64,000 nucleotides of DNA from Paenibacillus sp. JJ-100 (GTDB lineage Bacteria > Bacillota > Bacilli > Paenibacillales > Paenibacillaceae), in contig NZ_CAOJCM010000003.1 of NCBI RefSeq assembly GCF_948329825.1, positions 434,001 to 498,000 of the forward strand, written 5' to 3'. The position numbers were made by a program, and so were the translations under genes. This document shows positions 18,753 to 28,067 of this stretch, in pieces. The notes beneath the pieces were generated by a model, which saw nothing but the letters and a program-made list of their open reading frames with translations, searched no databases and was not told the origin of the DNA. How positions within the stretch are numbered: position 1 is the first letter of the stretch; the number at the start of each line of letters is the position of its first letter.

Positions 18753-19685
18753 TCACCCATGAACATCGGCGTACTGATCACGGTACTTCTCGTTATATAC
18801 CCTGCCAACAGACTCGGCGAGTCCACCGCGTGCCTTGGATGGATAACGTTCAATCGTATGATACAGCCGCATGAACCGGTCTTTGGACAAGAAGCGGGCG
18901 TAACGGGTAATCAGGCTGGGAAACAGTTCAATATATTTGCTTTTGCGCACGGCAGCGGCGGCCACGGCGGTCAGAATCTGGATCCCGTTATGCAGCTGTA
19001 AAATATGAACCTCATACGTTGCGATATATCGTATCGCATCTTCGTGGATCAATTCCGGCTTCAACCGGGCCACTTCGCCAATATACTCGGCAAGGAGCCG
19101 TTCGAAGTTTTGGAGCAGGAGCGGTTTCACTTGCAAGTCCATATCGCTACGTAGCACGAACGATTGAAGTAACGCGACCTGCTGTAGCCGAATTCGGTCG
19201 TTGTAGATCAGGGAACCGATTTCGCGCAGCATTTCATAGGCAAGTGCCTCGTCCTCTTTTCGCGCTTCGGCAACGAGAGCCCAATTCCGGTTAATGCCCT
19301 GGCGGATGACCTCTTCATTCAGTTGCAGCATGCGTCTTACCTCACGCCGCTGTTCAATCTGGAATGAACGTTGCTGCATGAAAATCAGGATGCCGAGCAG
19401 CACTAAGGATGCCGTCGCTGCGATCATCGATTGATCCAGCGTTTCGCCGAAATAAGTGGCGGCTGCGCCAATCAGCATAACGAATAAAACATGACGTACC
19501 ATTCGGCGCTTCACCCGTGAACCTGCTTTCTCTTCGACAGAGACAAGGGCGCTACGTCCACAGGACGTGCAATGGTCTTCCCAGAGGCATGTATATTGCC
19601 CGCAACGCTTGCAAATATGCAACTTTTGATAGGCGTATGTCGTTCGGTAGAAAGGTCGTATGGATACCACTTTTTTTGTACTCAT
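18753..19685 (-). CDS. Zinc-ribbon membrane protein of unknown function
   Basis: 310 residues. An N-terminal zinc ribbon (CKRCGQYTC...CTSCGRS, about residues 25-45) is followed by two adjacent membrane helices (VLFVMLIGAAATYFG and MIAATASLVLLGILIFM). A long, helical, charged C-terminal domain (about 110-310) is rich in Leu, Arg and Glu, with no motif I recognise. It lies six bases after a 46-residue membrane peptide gene and is divergent from the vWA/tubulin/GTPase operon. The shared zinc-ribbon theme with the GTPase at 30.1 kb suggests, but does not show, a functional link. Confidence 0.8.
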   Translation of the reverse strand: MSTKKVVSIRPFYRTTYAYQKLHICKRCGQYTCLWEDHCTSCGRSALVSVEEKAGSRVKRRMVRHVLFVMLIGAAATYFGETLDQSMIAATASLVLLGILIFMQQRSFQIEQRREVRRMLQLNEEVIRQGINRNWALVAEARKEDEALAYEMLREIGSLIYNDRIRLQQVALLQSFVLRSDMDLQVKPLLLQNFERLLAEYIGEVARLKPELIHEDAIRYIATYEVHILQLHNGIQILTAVAAAAVRKSKYIELFPSLITRYARFLSKDRFMRLYHTIERYPSKARGGLAESVGRVYNEKYRDQYADVHG

Positions 19686-19691
19686 ACCTTA

Positions 19692-19832
19692 TCACCGCCC
19701 GCCATTCAAAATATTATACAGGGTGCGATCGGCATCTTCGCGGGAGACAGGTTTCCGGCGATGAATGAGGAATGCAACGACCTTGATCATAACAAAAAGA
19801 AACAATATGGCGAGGCATACGTATGTAACCAT
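19692..19832 (-). CDS. 46-residue single-helix membrane peptide
   Basis: The frame starts at ATG (complement of 19830-19832) with GAAAGGA about nine bases upstream. It encodes an N-terminal hydrophobic helix (CLAILFLFVMIKVVAFLI) and a polar tail containing REDADRTLYNILNGGR. It ends six bases before the ATG of the zinc-ribbon membrane protein, so the two would be co-translated. The good ribosome site, the clean helix-plus-tail layout and the tight spacing argue that it is real. Its function is unknown; it may be a small partner of the downstream membrane protein. Confidence 0.65.
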   Translation of the reverse strand: MVTYVCLAILFLFVMIKVVAFLIHRRKPVSREDADRTLYNILNGGR

Positions 19833-20095
19833 AATTCCGATCCTTTCTATGGCTTGAGGATCAAGCACTGTAATATTGCAGTTTGCTGCCCATAACTATA
19901 TCATATTCCCATAGCTGGAATAATCATCCGAAAACAAAGCCCGAAATCGTTAAATTTTGTTAGACATGACAAAACTGTAACTCGGAATAGGGGTGCTTTT
20001 CAGATTTTATTAGAAGACTGTTAAGATTTCCTTAAGGCTTGACGCCTATAATAAACTATTCCCATTTTAATCTCAAACGTGAAGGAGTACATCTT

Positions 20096-21889
20096 ATGCT
20101 GCGGACACGCAAAATACGCTGGTTCAGCGGAACCCTAGTTCTGTTGTTCCTACTAACCCTGTTGTTGCCTACGGCAATGCTATCCCAAGCGGAAGCAGCT
20201 CAGGCACAGACGAGCGGGATTGACGCGGTGCTTGTAGCCGATGTCAGCAACTCGATGAATACAAGTGATCGGGACAAGATCAGTAACGAAGCGATGAAAA
20301 TGTTTATAGATATGCTGCCCACCACTGGGGATAAAGTAGGTATCGTTGCCTACACCGATCAGGTAGAGCGAGAAAAAGCCATGCTCGAGATTCAATCTGA
20401 TGCAGATAAAAACAATCTGAAAGACTTCATCGATCAGCTCGGCAGAGGCCCATATACGGATATATCCGTTGGTATTGCGGAAGCGATGAACATCTTGAAC
20501 CATGGCGCCGACCCAGCGCACTCCCCGATGATTGTGCTTCTGGCCGATGGCAACAACGATTTTAATAAAAGTAAAGGACGCACTCAGGCCGAGTCGGATG
20601 CAGATCTGGCGAATGCCGTCAAAGATGCGCAAGCGAAAGGTATCCCAGTCTATACGATTGGACTGAATGCCGATGGGAAGCTGAACAAAAATGCACTTGC
20701 AGACCTTGCCAAACAAACGGGGGGCAAATCCTTTATTACGAATACACCGGACGATCTGCCGCAGATTCTAAGTGAAATCTTCGCTGATCATGCCAAGCTC
20801 AATGTCGTGAAGCTGCCTTCTGTAACCGGAAACGGCAGTTATCAGGAAGTTACCGTGAACGTGCCGAATGACAGCGTATTGGAAGCCAATATTTCTATCA
20901 TGTCTTCGAAGCCTGTACAGATACAGCTTAAAGATCCTTCTGGCAAGGACGTTAATCTGAACTCCAATGAAGCGAAGCTGTCCACATCCAAGAGTTATTC
21001 ACTCGTGAAGTTGTTGAAACCTCAGGAGGGTGACTGGAAACTTCGGGTAAAAGGAGCTCCCAAAGACAGCATTGATATCAATCTGCTGTTTAACTACGAT
21101 CTTCAACTCGTTGCGGACCCAATTAAGACCAAGTCCTATAAAAAAGGAGACAAGATTGATCTGGCAGCGAGGCTCGAAAATGGTGGTCAGCCGCTACAGG
21201 ATAATGACCTGTATGCAGACATGAAGGCCACGCTCGTTATAAACGACAAGGACACAGGCAAGAGCGAAGAACAACCGCTCAATAACACCGGTTCTGGTTT
21301 TGCCGGAACATTCGAGATTCCAGATAATCATAACTATGAGCTGGTCATTCGTGCGGAGGAAGACAGCTTCTATCGTGAGAGTGAACCGATCATCATCAAC
21401 GCTGGGGGGGCAAGTGGAGGTCAGGCACAACCAACGACCCCAGCGGGCGCAGATGACAAGCCTTTTCCTTGGATGCCGGTCATTCTGGGTGCGATTGCTC
21501 TGATCGTCGTAGTGGTTGGAGGTTGGTTCTTGCTAGGCTGGCTGAAACGTAAAAACCGCGGCTTTGTCGGTCAGATTATTGTTGAGATTCGGGATGAGAA
21601 TACCGGTGACAAGTCCTATCCGCAATATAAGAAGCTGGCATCCTTCCGGGGCAAGTTCCACCTGCATCAATTGCTGCAGCTTGACCCTGAACTGAAGGAG
21701 ACGGAGAAATATATCTTTACACCTGGTAATGGAGACCGATTAATCATTCGCAATACCGCAGGAGGTACGCTGGAGAAATCCGGCCGTGCGGTCGATGCAA
21801 GCTCAGGCGTTGAACTGAAGAACGGTGATCGACTGAGCATCCCGCTGCAACAGGCGGATAAAACCATTTTGATTGAGTATTTGGTGTAA
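20096..21889 (+). CDS. Secreted, membrane-anchored vWA domain protein
   Basis: 597 residues. A signal peptide (hydrophobic core LVLLFLLTLLLPTAML, cleavage near AEAAQA) precedes a von Willebrand factor A domain (about 40-230) with the MIDAS start DVSNSM, a Thr (GPYTDIS) and an Asp (LLADGNND). A beta-rich region (about 250-450) follows, then a Gly/Pro linker, one membrane helix (MPVILGAIALIVVVVGGWFLL, about 480) and a 100-residue cytoplasmic beta domain ending in a GDRLSIPL strand that recalls FHA-like folds. ATG 20096 follows GAAGGAG. It opens the seven-gene system and would place a metal-binding sensor or scaffold outside the cell with a signalling tail inside. Confidence 0.88.
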   Translation: MLRTRKIRWFSGTLVLLFLLTLLLPTAMLSQAEAAQAQTSGIDAVLVADVSNSMNTSDRDKISNEAMKMFIDMLPTTGDKVGIVAYTDQVEREKAMLEIQSDADKNNLKDFIDQLGRGPYTDISVGIAEAMNILNHGADPAHSPMIVLLADGNNDFNKSKGRTQAESDADLANAVKDAQAKGIPVYTIGLNADGKLNKNALADLAKQTGGKSFITNTPDDLPQILSEIFADHAKLNVVKLPSVTGNGSYQEVTVNVPNDSVLEANISIMSSKPVQIQLKDPSGKDVNLNSNEAKLSTSKSYSLVKLLKPQEGDWKLRVKGAPKDSIDINLLFNYDLQLVADPIKTKSYKKGDKIDLAARLENGGQPLQDNDLYADMKATLVINDKDTGKSEEQPLNNTGSGFAGTFEIPDNHNYELVIRAEEDSFYRESEPIIINAGGASGGQAQPTTPAGADDKPFPWMPVILGAIALIVVVVGGWFLLGWLKRKNRGFVGQIIVEIRDENTGDKSYPQYKKLASFRGKFHLHQLLQLDPELKETEKYIFTPGNGDRLIIRNTAGGTLEKSGRAVDASSGVELKNGDRLSIPLQQADKTILIEYLV

Positions 21890-22127
21890 CATGTTTGAGC
21901 TCAGTGAATGAGAGCTTTAAAAGACAGACTGCAATTTACACGTTAACGGAGAGGACAGAAAAAAGCTGGAGAAGCGAAGCGTTCGCCTTTATCACCGGAT
22001 ATCAACCTTGAAAACATATTCAAAGAAATCCGGGGATAACAGCGATCGTAAGATTTTTCTGTCATCGGAGTGGCAAGTGTAAATGATATTTCTAGTTTTT
22101 TTAATTGAAATACAGGGAGGATATTGA

Positions 22128-25100
22128 ATGAAACCGATTGTTAGAGAACATATTCAGCAACTGGATGTATCACTGGGCGGAGGTATCGTCAGTGAGAAGA
22201 TCAGGGTCGATACGATCGATAACCCGATTCTGATTATCGGATTGGGCGGAACCGGTATTGATGCGTTGTTGCGTCTGAAATATCAGATTAACCGCCGTTT
22301 CAAGTTGCCACAGGATCCCGTTTCCAAGAAAAAGATGGAGAAGCCAGATAACGTTGAGTTTCTCGCATTCGAGACCAATGAACAGGATCGCGCGAAGAAA
22401 TACAGAGGCATCGGACTTGATCCGATCAACGAATTCGTATTGCTATCGAACGCCGAGATTGGCGGATTGTTGCAGAATCGAAGCGTCCTGGAGCCATATA
22501 TCACGGACTGGCTTTCTCCTGAACTGAGCATCACAGATGGCATGAACGGAGCCGCAGGGGTACGTCAGGCCGGGCGTTTGCTTTTGTTTACGAAGATCAA
22601 TCAAGTCGTGCAGGCCATTGATAAAAAGATCAAAACCCTATCCGTTGGCACGAACAAAAAACTGATGGTGTTCCTGCTCACCGGTCTGTCCGGTGGTACA
22701 GGCAGCGGCTGCTTCCTCGATATTTCCTATATCGTGCGCGGTATCATTGAGCGGGATCACGGCTCTGCCGGTATTGACCGCGTTAACACGCTCGGTTATC
22801 TGTTCACGCCAGACGTGAACCTGTCTAACAAAAGTCTGAGCGAGCACACACGCGAATATATTCGCAAGAATGGATATGCAGCGCTCAAAGAGCTGGATTA
22901 CTGGATGAACGTGGACAGTCGCGGCGAGCGGTTTACGCAGAAGTACGGCAACATTTTGACTGTAAACTCACCACTGCCGCCATTTAACCTGTGTCATCTG
23001 ATCTCGGCAACGAATACAGAGGGCAAACTGCTGGAGAATGCCTACGACTATTGCATGAACGTGACCGCGGAGAACATCACCAACTTTATCTCCAGTGAAG
23101 AGAAGCAGTCGGGCGAGGAATTCGCGATCCATGACTATATCAGCAACATTCGCACGAACATCGCACAGATGAACAAAGTGTACCCGGCCAACTATGATTA
23201 CAATATCATCGGTGCTTCGTCGGCCGTACTGCCGATTGAAGAGATGACGACGTATCTGGCCTACCGGATGTTCGACAAGATGAGCACCATGTTCTCCAAA
23301 GCGCCGAATCAGGAGGATACCGAGAAGTTCGCCCGCAAGCTGGGCATTGATCTCGAAAGTGTAGTCAAAGCCTTTGAATCCCGTGTACCTGAACCGCTAC
23401 CGGGTTACCAGAACAGCGAACGTCTATCCTATGGCAATGTGGTGAAATCCCAGGTCGTCAACATGGATACGGAACTGGAACAGAACTTCCTGGCACGTGC
23501 CCGTGAGGAATACATCAAGGCGAAGAAACAGCTCCCGGGTGAGATTGCGGGTCAGTTTACAGAGCAGATCCGGCGTATGTTTTTGCATCCGGAACAGGGG
23601 CCTTTCTATGTATCTCGTTTAATTTATACGGAAAAAGGGTTCTGTGTACTGAAGATGATTCAGTCGTACATCGAGACGCTGCGCGAGAATGCCTTCCGCA
23701 TTCCACGTGATATCGAAGCGGCACAGGAGCAATCCGAAGAGAAACTCGGTGATGCGAAGAGTGCTTTTGTCTCCAAAGAGAAGAAAAAGAATGCTTATAT
23801 TGAAGCCAAAATTCATGAATACTGGCTGCATGCCGATGTGGAACGCAACGATCAAATGATCGAGTTCTATGAAGACCTGTACGAACTGCTGAACCAAGAG
23901 AACAGCCGCATTTATAACGTATTTACGGAGACGCTGAATGCACTCAGCACGATCTTTGCCAAGAACGGCGATCTGCTGACACGCGGCGAAGAGCAAATCG
24001 ATCATAAAGGCAACAAAACATATTATTGGAACGTGGTAAGTGTCCCGGATATCGTCAGCGTGGTGGATGGGCTGCTGGACAAACGGGATACGGATGATTT
24101 GATCCGTGACTTCTCCCGTGAACTGCTTGAGAATTCGAGCCAGTGGGTGAAGGAAAACGAGATTGATATCGTCAGCTCCATCTCTGACTTCCTGAGTGAG
24201 AAGTTTGGTGATCTGATTACTCGCTCCATGGAGGACTTCCTGGTCATTAAATACGGAAAAGATGAGTCTGTCGAAAAATTCGTAGAACGTTTCATCGCAG
24301 GCAAGCTGGATGACGAAGCGGTTCCGGTGTTTAATCTGAGCAACAGCACGGGCAGTCTGCACTTCCCTTCCTGGGGATTTGTCTCCGTGCCAGCACAGGC
24401 TCCGGGTATTCTGAAAGGGATTCGCAACTACCAGAACAATGCCGTGGGCAAATCCCACTTTACAGTCAAAGAAAGTGAAGTACGGAACCGGATTTTCTGG
24501 CTGAACACCCGCAACGGGGTACCCCTCTTCGTATATACACCTCTCAAAGTGTATGAAGAGAGCTACGAACGCACCATTTTGGATAAAGAGGGCATAGGAC
24601 GCCACTTGGTGCAGACAGAGAAAAACAACTGGACGTACCTGCCATCTCCGATCCCGGAAAAATCCTGGGGAGATGTGTATGAGAATGCGCGTGTGAAGCA
24701 GTATAACGCCAGAGTTCGTAGTGAATTCGAGCAGGCACTTGGATATAAGATTGTTACTGCCAAATCGGTAGATGAAAATACGAGCAATCGGTATGCGGTT
24801 GTTACAACAGAACCTTTTGACCTGTCAGCGAAGCTGGCTGCGTACGACATGCGTCTGACGTCCACCACACCGAACTTGGGTGAAGTGAAACGAGCAGTCC
24901 TTGAATTGAAACGTCTGCAATCCGAAGGTTTGCCACGCGTAGATGTGAAGGATATTTTCGGAAGTATTAATGAAGATATGGCCAAAGAAAACCTGGTACG
25001 CTCTCCGCAGTTGATCGCGCGGGTACGTGAGGAACTGGCGAAGATGAATGCCATCACCACCAAAGTGGCTGAACTGGAAGGCATTCTTGCTCAGTACCAA

Positions 25101-25517
25101 GATGAAGAACAGTGGTACGATCGCTTCATTGAAGCCCTATACACAGATACCATTGTTAAAAAAGGTGCACTGTACGTCTACGATCGTGATCCGGAAGAGG
25201 ACGCGTGGGAGCCATTCGCCAACTTGATGAAGAGCCGTAATTTCGCTGAGTACGAAGTGTTTGGCAACTTCCGCGCTCTGTCCGAGAAGGATCGCAGTAC
25301 GCTACTGCGCAAATCCTCACGCCGTGATAATGAACTGACCGCTTCGGAGGATATTACTCCATTGCTCAGCAAGCTGGACGATCTGGCTGCACTGTTCATG
25401 GAGTCGCGTGATCGCCTGGAGTATGAGCGGGTAGAACTGGCGAACGGGGAAGACATCTATCAGTTCTACAGAACGATGTCGTCGAAGTTGAACGACATTC
25501 GTAGAAGGCTGAAGTAA
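22128..25517 (+). CDS. Large tubulin/FtsZ-like GTPase
   Basis: 1129 residues. The N-terminal half resembles the Tubulin-like (Tubulin_2) family. A first glycine loop (IGLGGTGIDALLRLK, about 36-50) and a tubulin signature-like T4 loop (GLSGGTGSGCFLDI, about 185-198) both fit the tubulin/FtsZ nucleotide site. The C-terminal 600 residues are mostly charged helices (for example around 540-620 and 920-1000), with no catalytic motif I know. ATG 22128 follows GGGAGG. It is followed after one base by the next frame, so the two are coupled. Predicted: a GTP-binding, possibly polymerising cytoskeletal element of the system. Length is several times that of FtsZ. Confidence 0.85.
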   Translation: MKPIVREHIQQLDVSLGGGIVSEKIRVDTIDNPILIIGLGGTGIDALLRLKYQINRRFKLPQDPVSKKKMEKPDNVEFLAFETNEQDRAKKYRGIGLDPINEFVLLSNAEIGGLLQNRSVLEPYITDWLSPELSITDGMNGAAGVRQAGRLLLFTKINQVVQAIDKKIKTLSVGTNKKLMVFLLTGLSGGTGSGCFLDISYIVRGIIERDHGSAGIDRVNTLGYLFTPDVNLSNKSLSEHTREYIRKNGYAALKELDYWMNVDSRGERFTQKYGNILTVNSPLPPFNLCHLISATNTEGKLLENAYDYCMNVTAENITNFISSEEKQSGEEFAIHDYISNIRTNIAQMNKVYPANYDYNIIGASSAVLPIEEMTTYLAYRMFDKMSTMFSKAPNQEDTEKFARKLGIDLESVVKAFESRVPEPLPGYQNSERLSYGNVVKSQVVNMDTELEQNFLARAREEYIKAKKQLPGEIAGQFTEQIRRMFLHPEQGPFYVSRLIYTEKGFCVLKMIQSYIETLRENAFRIPRDIEAAQEQSEEKLGDAKSAFVSKEKKKNAYIEAKIHEYWLHADVERNDQMIEFYEDLYELLNQENSRIYNVFTETLNALSTIFAKNGDLLTRGEEQIDHKGNKTYYWNVVSVPDIVSVVDGLLDKRDTDDLIRDFSRELLENSSQWVKENEIDIVSSISDFLSEKFGDLITRSMEDFLVIKYGKDESVEKFVERFIAGKLDDEAVPVFNLSNSTGSLHFPSWGFVSVPAQAPGILKGIRNYQNNAVGKSHFTVKESEVRNRIFWLNTRNGVPLFVYTPLKVYEESYERTILDKEGIGRHLVQTEKNNWTYLPSPIPEKSWGDVYENARVKQYNARVRSEFEQALGYKIVTAKSVDENTSNRYAVVTTEPFDLSAKLAAYDMRLTSTTPNLGEVKRAVLELKRLQSEGLPRVDVKDIFGSINEDMAKENLVRSPQLIARVREELAKMNAITTKVAELEGILAQYQDEEQWYDRFIEALYTDTIVKKGALYVYDRDPEEDAWEPFANLMKSRNFAEYEVFGNFRALSEKDRSTLLRKSSRRDNELTASEDITPLLSKLDDLAALFMESRDRLEYERVELANGEDIYQFYRTMSSKLNDIRRRLK

Positions 25518-25530
25518 GGTGGCTGATGGT

Positions 25531-28011
25531 ATGAATGTACCAATAAATAGGCAGCGAATAGAAGCAGAACAAGGAATGCAGCAAGTATTAAAGCGAGAAC
25601 TGGAGCAGTACGCTGCCCGTTACGCAGCAGAACAGGAACGTCAGGGCAGCCAAGGGGATGGACGCAGCAGCATCCATTACCCGGCCCTGTTCCTGTTTGT
25701 CGGTGATCTGGTGAAACCTGCGGTGTCTGCGGTGCATGGCATTAACCAGTTGAAGTGGGATAACGAAGACGGTGTGGTCTACGTGCATATTGGAGCAGAT
25801 GATTCGTTAAATGGAGCCAATACCGCTCATACAGCAAATTCATCACATGAAAATGCCCAGGTGACGTATCACCGTTTACCGCTCTCCACTATGCAGTCAC
25901 AACGGCAGGCATCCAAAACGTTGCGCAAGGACGTACACCGCAGCTTTCACGAGTCGGCGGACGCACTTTTTGGATTGAACCGTATGATGCGAAGGGTAAG
26001 TAACCGCATTGCTGACTACGGACGTCTGTATTCGTCCTTTGATCGAATTTACGTAACCGTCATTACCCGAGCAGATGATCCGCTGAATGTACTGTTGCCG
26101 GAAATTACGAAGCTTGCCGAGACGATCCTGGCACAGTCCTTCAAATCGGTGCAGACGGATCTGCATGTGCTCGTTAGCGAGATGGAGCAGGTCGATTCCT
26201 TCGGATACGCTAGTGCTGCAGGACTTGCGTTTCTGCGAGAGCTCGATTTCATGCAATCGCTGGACTACAGGTTTAGCGGCAATCTGCTGGTGACGGAGGA
26301 CGGAATCTCCATTCCTGTCAATCATCCTGCTGCTCCATTGTTCGACCTTGTCTATGTGCTATCGGACAAAAACGAACGTGGCACCGGTGTTCCTGGCGGC
26401 TGGATTGAAAATGCCGAGATCATCTGCCGCATCTGTCTGCTGAAGAACCGGAAGCAGGAGGAGACTCACGAAGACCGGGCTGCTATCGCCAGCACAGGCG
26501 CGAATACCTACAATAATACGTCGTTTAAAAATAATATCCGCACCACCTCAGATCAGCACGGATATGCCAGTGCAGGTTTTGCCGAGATCAGGCGGCCGAA
26601 CAAACCGATTGCGCTGACGGTGTTGTATCACCTTTACCGTTATCTCCTTCGTCGATTGCAGCAAGAGCCGGATTGGAGCATCAAGGAGAAGCTTGCTTTT
26701 TTCGGACTGGATGCTTCGTCGGTGGAGCGCAAAGTGGATGGACTGCTACCGCGTGAAGACTTGATTAGTGGCATGAGCGGCATCATGACGCATAATCGCA
26801 GCTTTGCTGAGCTCAAGCCGCTCTCCTTGCGGGAAGCTGAGCGAGCACTGTATGGAGATGGGGCGGAAGCCTATTTCCGCGAGAATGTGGTCCGTCCTGT
26901 ACAGGAGCGTGTCCGTGAGCGCAGTTCTGCCGGGTCGCTTCGCCGTCAGGCTGAACAGTCCCATATGGAATACCCCGAAGTGGGTTACTTCCAATGGGCT
27001 GCCTGGAGTGACGGTGAACCGGGCAGTGTGCGTGAAGCGCTGTTGGCCCTGATCCGCGACAAGTCGATGCAGCTCGAATCCGCACGTGCCTTGCTGGAAC
27101 AGCGTCAGCAGGAGCGAGTAGAGGATCAATCGATCAAGCGGGCGCTCTTCCGCGACAAGCAGAGTGTGCGCAATCTGATCGACTGCCTGCTGGAACGAGT
27201 ATACGAACCCAAGGTCGACCTGCTTCGTTTGGAAAATGAACTACATCTGCTTCGCATCTACGATACAGAAATGGAAGAACTGCATCGGTACAGTCTTCAA
27301 GTTACCAGCTCACTACAAGCGTTGGAACGTACGTTGCGCGGAACAGCTGAAGAGAGTATCGCCGCTGCCGATGAATACATCGGACAGAATGTTATGGAAT
27401 ATTACGGCAGGGTAACTGAAGCGTTGATCGCCGATCTGGAGGCCAGACGTGGACCAGATGTATGGTTCGAAGATCGATACATGGGCGATATGAACCAGCT
27501 CGCCACGGAGGGCAGTGACCGCTTGCTTCAACGTCTTATGGAAGTATGCCGCAGCTTGCTGCTCTCTGCGGAACCGCTGCGATTGCCGTTTGAGGAGGAA
27601 TTACTCCAGCGTGCCAATGTGACGATTACGTATGGAGATCGAGATGTGTTAACACGGGATGACCTATTCCGCAGACTGTACCGCACACTGGAAGATCAAG
27701 CCGTTGTTCGCATACGGGTGTTCGACTATACGCAGGAGCATCGGTATGAAGAGAAGTACTTTTTCGGCGACCACCATAGTGCTTTCCTGGACTATGCAGC
27801 ACATGCGGAGGAGACCTCACGCATCTACAAGCTGGGTGTGGTGTATGAAGAACGCAGCAGTGGGGTGGAGAAGCTCAATCTCATGGGTGGTTTCCATCTC
27901 GAGGATCTTATGGTTTATCGCAACGGCAAAGTGTACTACGATTCATATACCGAGAACGGTTATGAGCTTCACCCTGCGGATCTGGTAGAGAAGCTCTCTC
28001 CGCTTCGATAA
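25531..28011 (+). CDS. Unrecognised 826-residue partner of the tubulin-like protein
   Basis: A soluble protein with no signal peptide or clear membrane helix. The N-terminal part (about 45-320) alternates strands and helices: YPALFLFVGDLVKPAV, VYVHIGAD, VTVITRADDPLNVLLPEI, LFDLVYVLSDKNERG. This layout recalls a tubulin/Rossmann-like domain without the glycine-rich GTP loops. The rest is helical, Arg/Glu-rich, with a beta-rich end. AAGGTGG gives eight bases of spacing to ATG 25531; GTG 25519 in the same frame is the alternative. It sits between the tubulin-like gene and the second vWA gene. A structural or regulatory partner of the former is an inference. Confidence 0.7.
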   Translation: MNVPINRQRIEAEQGMQQVLKRELEQYAARYAAEQERQGSQGDGRSSIHYPALFLFVGDLVKPAVSAVHGINQLKWDNEDGVVYVHIGADDSLNGANTAHTANSSHENAQVTYHRLPLSTMQSQRQASKTLRKDVHRSFHESADALFGLNRMMRRVSNRIADYGRLYSSFDRIYVTVITRADDPLNVLLPEITKLAETILAQSFKSVQTDLHVLVSEMEQVDSFGYASAAGLAFLRELDFMQSLDYRFSGNLLVTEDGISIPVNHPAAPLFDLVYVLSDKNERGTGVPGGWIENAEIICRICLLKNRKQEETHEDRAAIASTGANTYNNTSFKNNIRTTSDQHGYASAGFAEIRRPNKPIALTVLYHLYRYLLRRLQQEPDWSIKEKLAFFGLDASSVERKVDGLLPREDLISGMSGIMTHNRSFAELKPLSLREAERALYGDGAEAYFRENVVRPVQERVRERSSAGSLRRQAEQSHMEYPEVGYFQWAAWSDGEPGSVREALLALIRDKSMQLESARALLEQRQQERVEDQSIKRALFRDKQSVRNLIDCLLERVYEPKVDLLRLENELHLLRIYDTEMEELHRYSLQVTSSLQALERTLRGTAEESIAAADEYIGQNVMEYYGRVTEALIADLEARRGPDVWFEDRYMGDMNQLATEGSDRLLQRLMEVCRSLLLSAEPLRLPFEEELLQRANVTITYGDRDVLTRDDLFRRLYRTLEDQAVVRIRVFDYTQEHRYEEKYFFGDHHSAFLDYAAHAEETSRIYKLGVVYEERSSGVEKLNLMGGFHLEDLMVYRNGKVYYDSYTENGYELHPADLVEKLSPLR

Positions 28012-28067
28012 GCGATGTATTAAGTCAGCCTGCGTATGGCGGGTTTTGAGAAAGGATGCATGTAGAC

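Noticed and set aside
23619..24605. 328-residue - strand frame inside the tubulin-like gene
   Set aside because: Long only because of codon bias on the + strand; no start site, and the composition is Phe/His/Gln-rich.
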